A stretch of 64,000 nt of DNA from an uncultured Nodularia sp. (GTDB taxonomy: Bacteria > Cyanobacteriota > Cyanobacteriia > Cyanobacteriales > Nostocaceae): the NCBI GenBank assembly GCA_903911355.1, contig CAIWDD010000040.1:1-64000 (forward strand), given 5' to 3'. This document shows, one piece after another, positions 63,953 through 64,000 of the stretch (position 1 is the stretch's first letter; each line of letters starts with the position of its first letter). A model generated the notes under the pieces. That model saw nothing but the letters and a program-made list of their open reading frames with translations, was not told where the DNA came from and made no database searches. Both the position numbers and the translations under genes were made by a program.

Positions 63953-64000
63953 GATGATACAGTGGAGAACCAAACCATTTCTAGTTTCATGCTGAAAATA

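Noticed and set aside
1-64000. CRISPR arrays, prophage, plasmid origin, integrase-bounded island
   Set aside because: No regularly spaced repeats, no phage structural genes, no integrase or replication genes were seen; the tandem repeats present have unit sizes of only 7-12 bases.

Overview
The window is chromosomal DNA from a filamentous, probably heterocyst-forming cyanobacterium (Nostocales type). Signs of this are frequent GCGATCGC (HIP1) octamers inside genes, an intron-containing tRNA-Leu(UAA), cyanobacterial NDH-1 subunits (NdhL, NdhS), Tic20, Ycf33/DUF751, a HetZ-family regulator, a CphB-type phytochrome, heptanucleotide tandem repeats and many short dispersed repeats. Most genes are core metabolism in short operons or as single genes on both strands. 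There is no CRISPR array, prophage or large island.

Layout. 1-5.4 kb: 3' end of an Rpn/PD-(D/E)XK gene, a small ABM-like protein, ppsA, a small membrane protein and an acidic TerB-like protein. 5.4-9.6 kb: a MITE-like repeat, cinA, glyA, a small Cys protein and Tic20. 9.6-13.7 kb: FAH hydrolase, rpsF, STAS protein, DedA, argG. 13.7-20 kb: an exported block with an unknown outer-membrane-type protein, a small secreted Ala/Gly-rich protein and a Tat-exported PhoX phosphatase. Candidate Pho boxes lie upstream of the last two. 20-29 kb: glycosyltransferase, rpsB-tsf, recG, a broken HEPN/HicB pair, Uma2, DUF2993. 29-36 kb: UDP-glucose dehydrogenase and UDP-glucuronate decarboxylase (the route to UDP-xylose), a CPA2 antiporter with USP domains, a HAS-barrel protein with ndhS. 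36-43.7 kb: hydrolase, two Ser/Thr kinases, rimM, an AvtA-like aminotransferase, a TnpB relic. 43.9-48.5 kb: trpA-DUF3007-ndhL, tRNA-Leu, a flippase-like protein, two lipoproteins. 48.5-54.6 kb: larC, a TsaC-family gene, hetZ-like, a restriction-modification pair, ycf33-rbfA. 55-64 kb: DUF4327, a CDF transporter, then a three-gene light-signalling operon (phytochrome, response regulator, hybrid kinase).

The most distinctive feature is repeat biology. A family of ~25-bp semi-palindromic repeats (core TGGCTAACGCCA plus GCTATCGCTATC) occurs about 15 times. Several copies lie in frame inside genes and add residues to proteins. There is also a 259-bp element with 12-bp terminal inverted repeats and a 168-bp inverted relative 29 kb away, plus a GGGGAGGGG palindrome family and an STRR heptamer array that supplies the recG start codon. 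I did not find a clearly new multi-gene system. The best leads are the Pho-box/exported-protein block, the in-frame repeats, the convergent restriction-modification pair whose stop codons overlap, and the phytochrome operon. All functional calls come from reading the sequence; no database search was possible.
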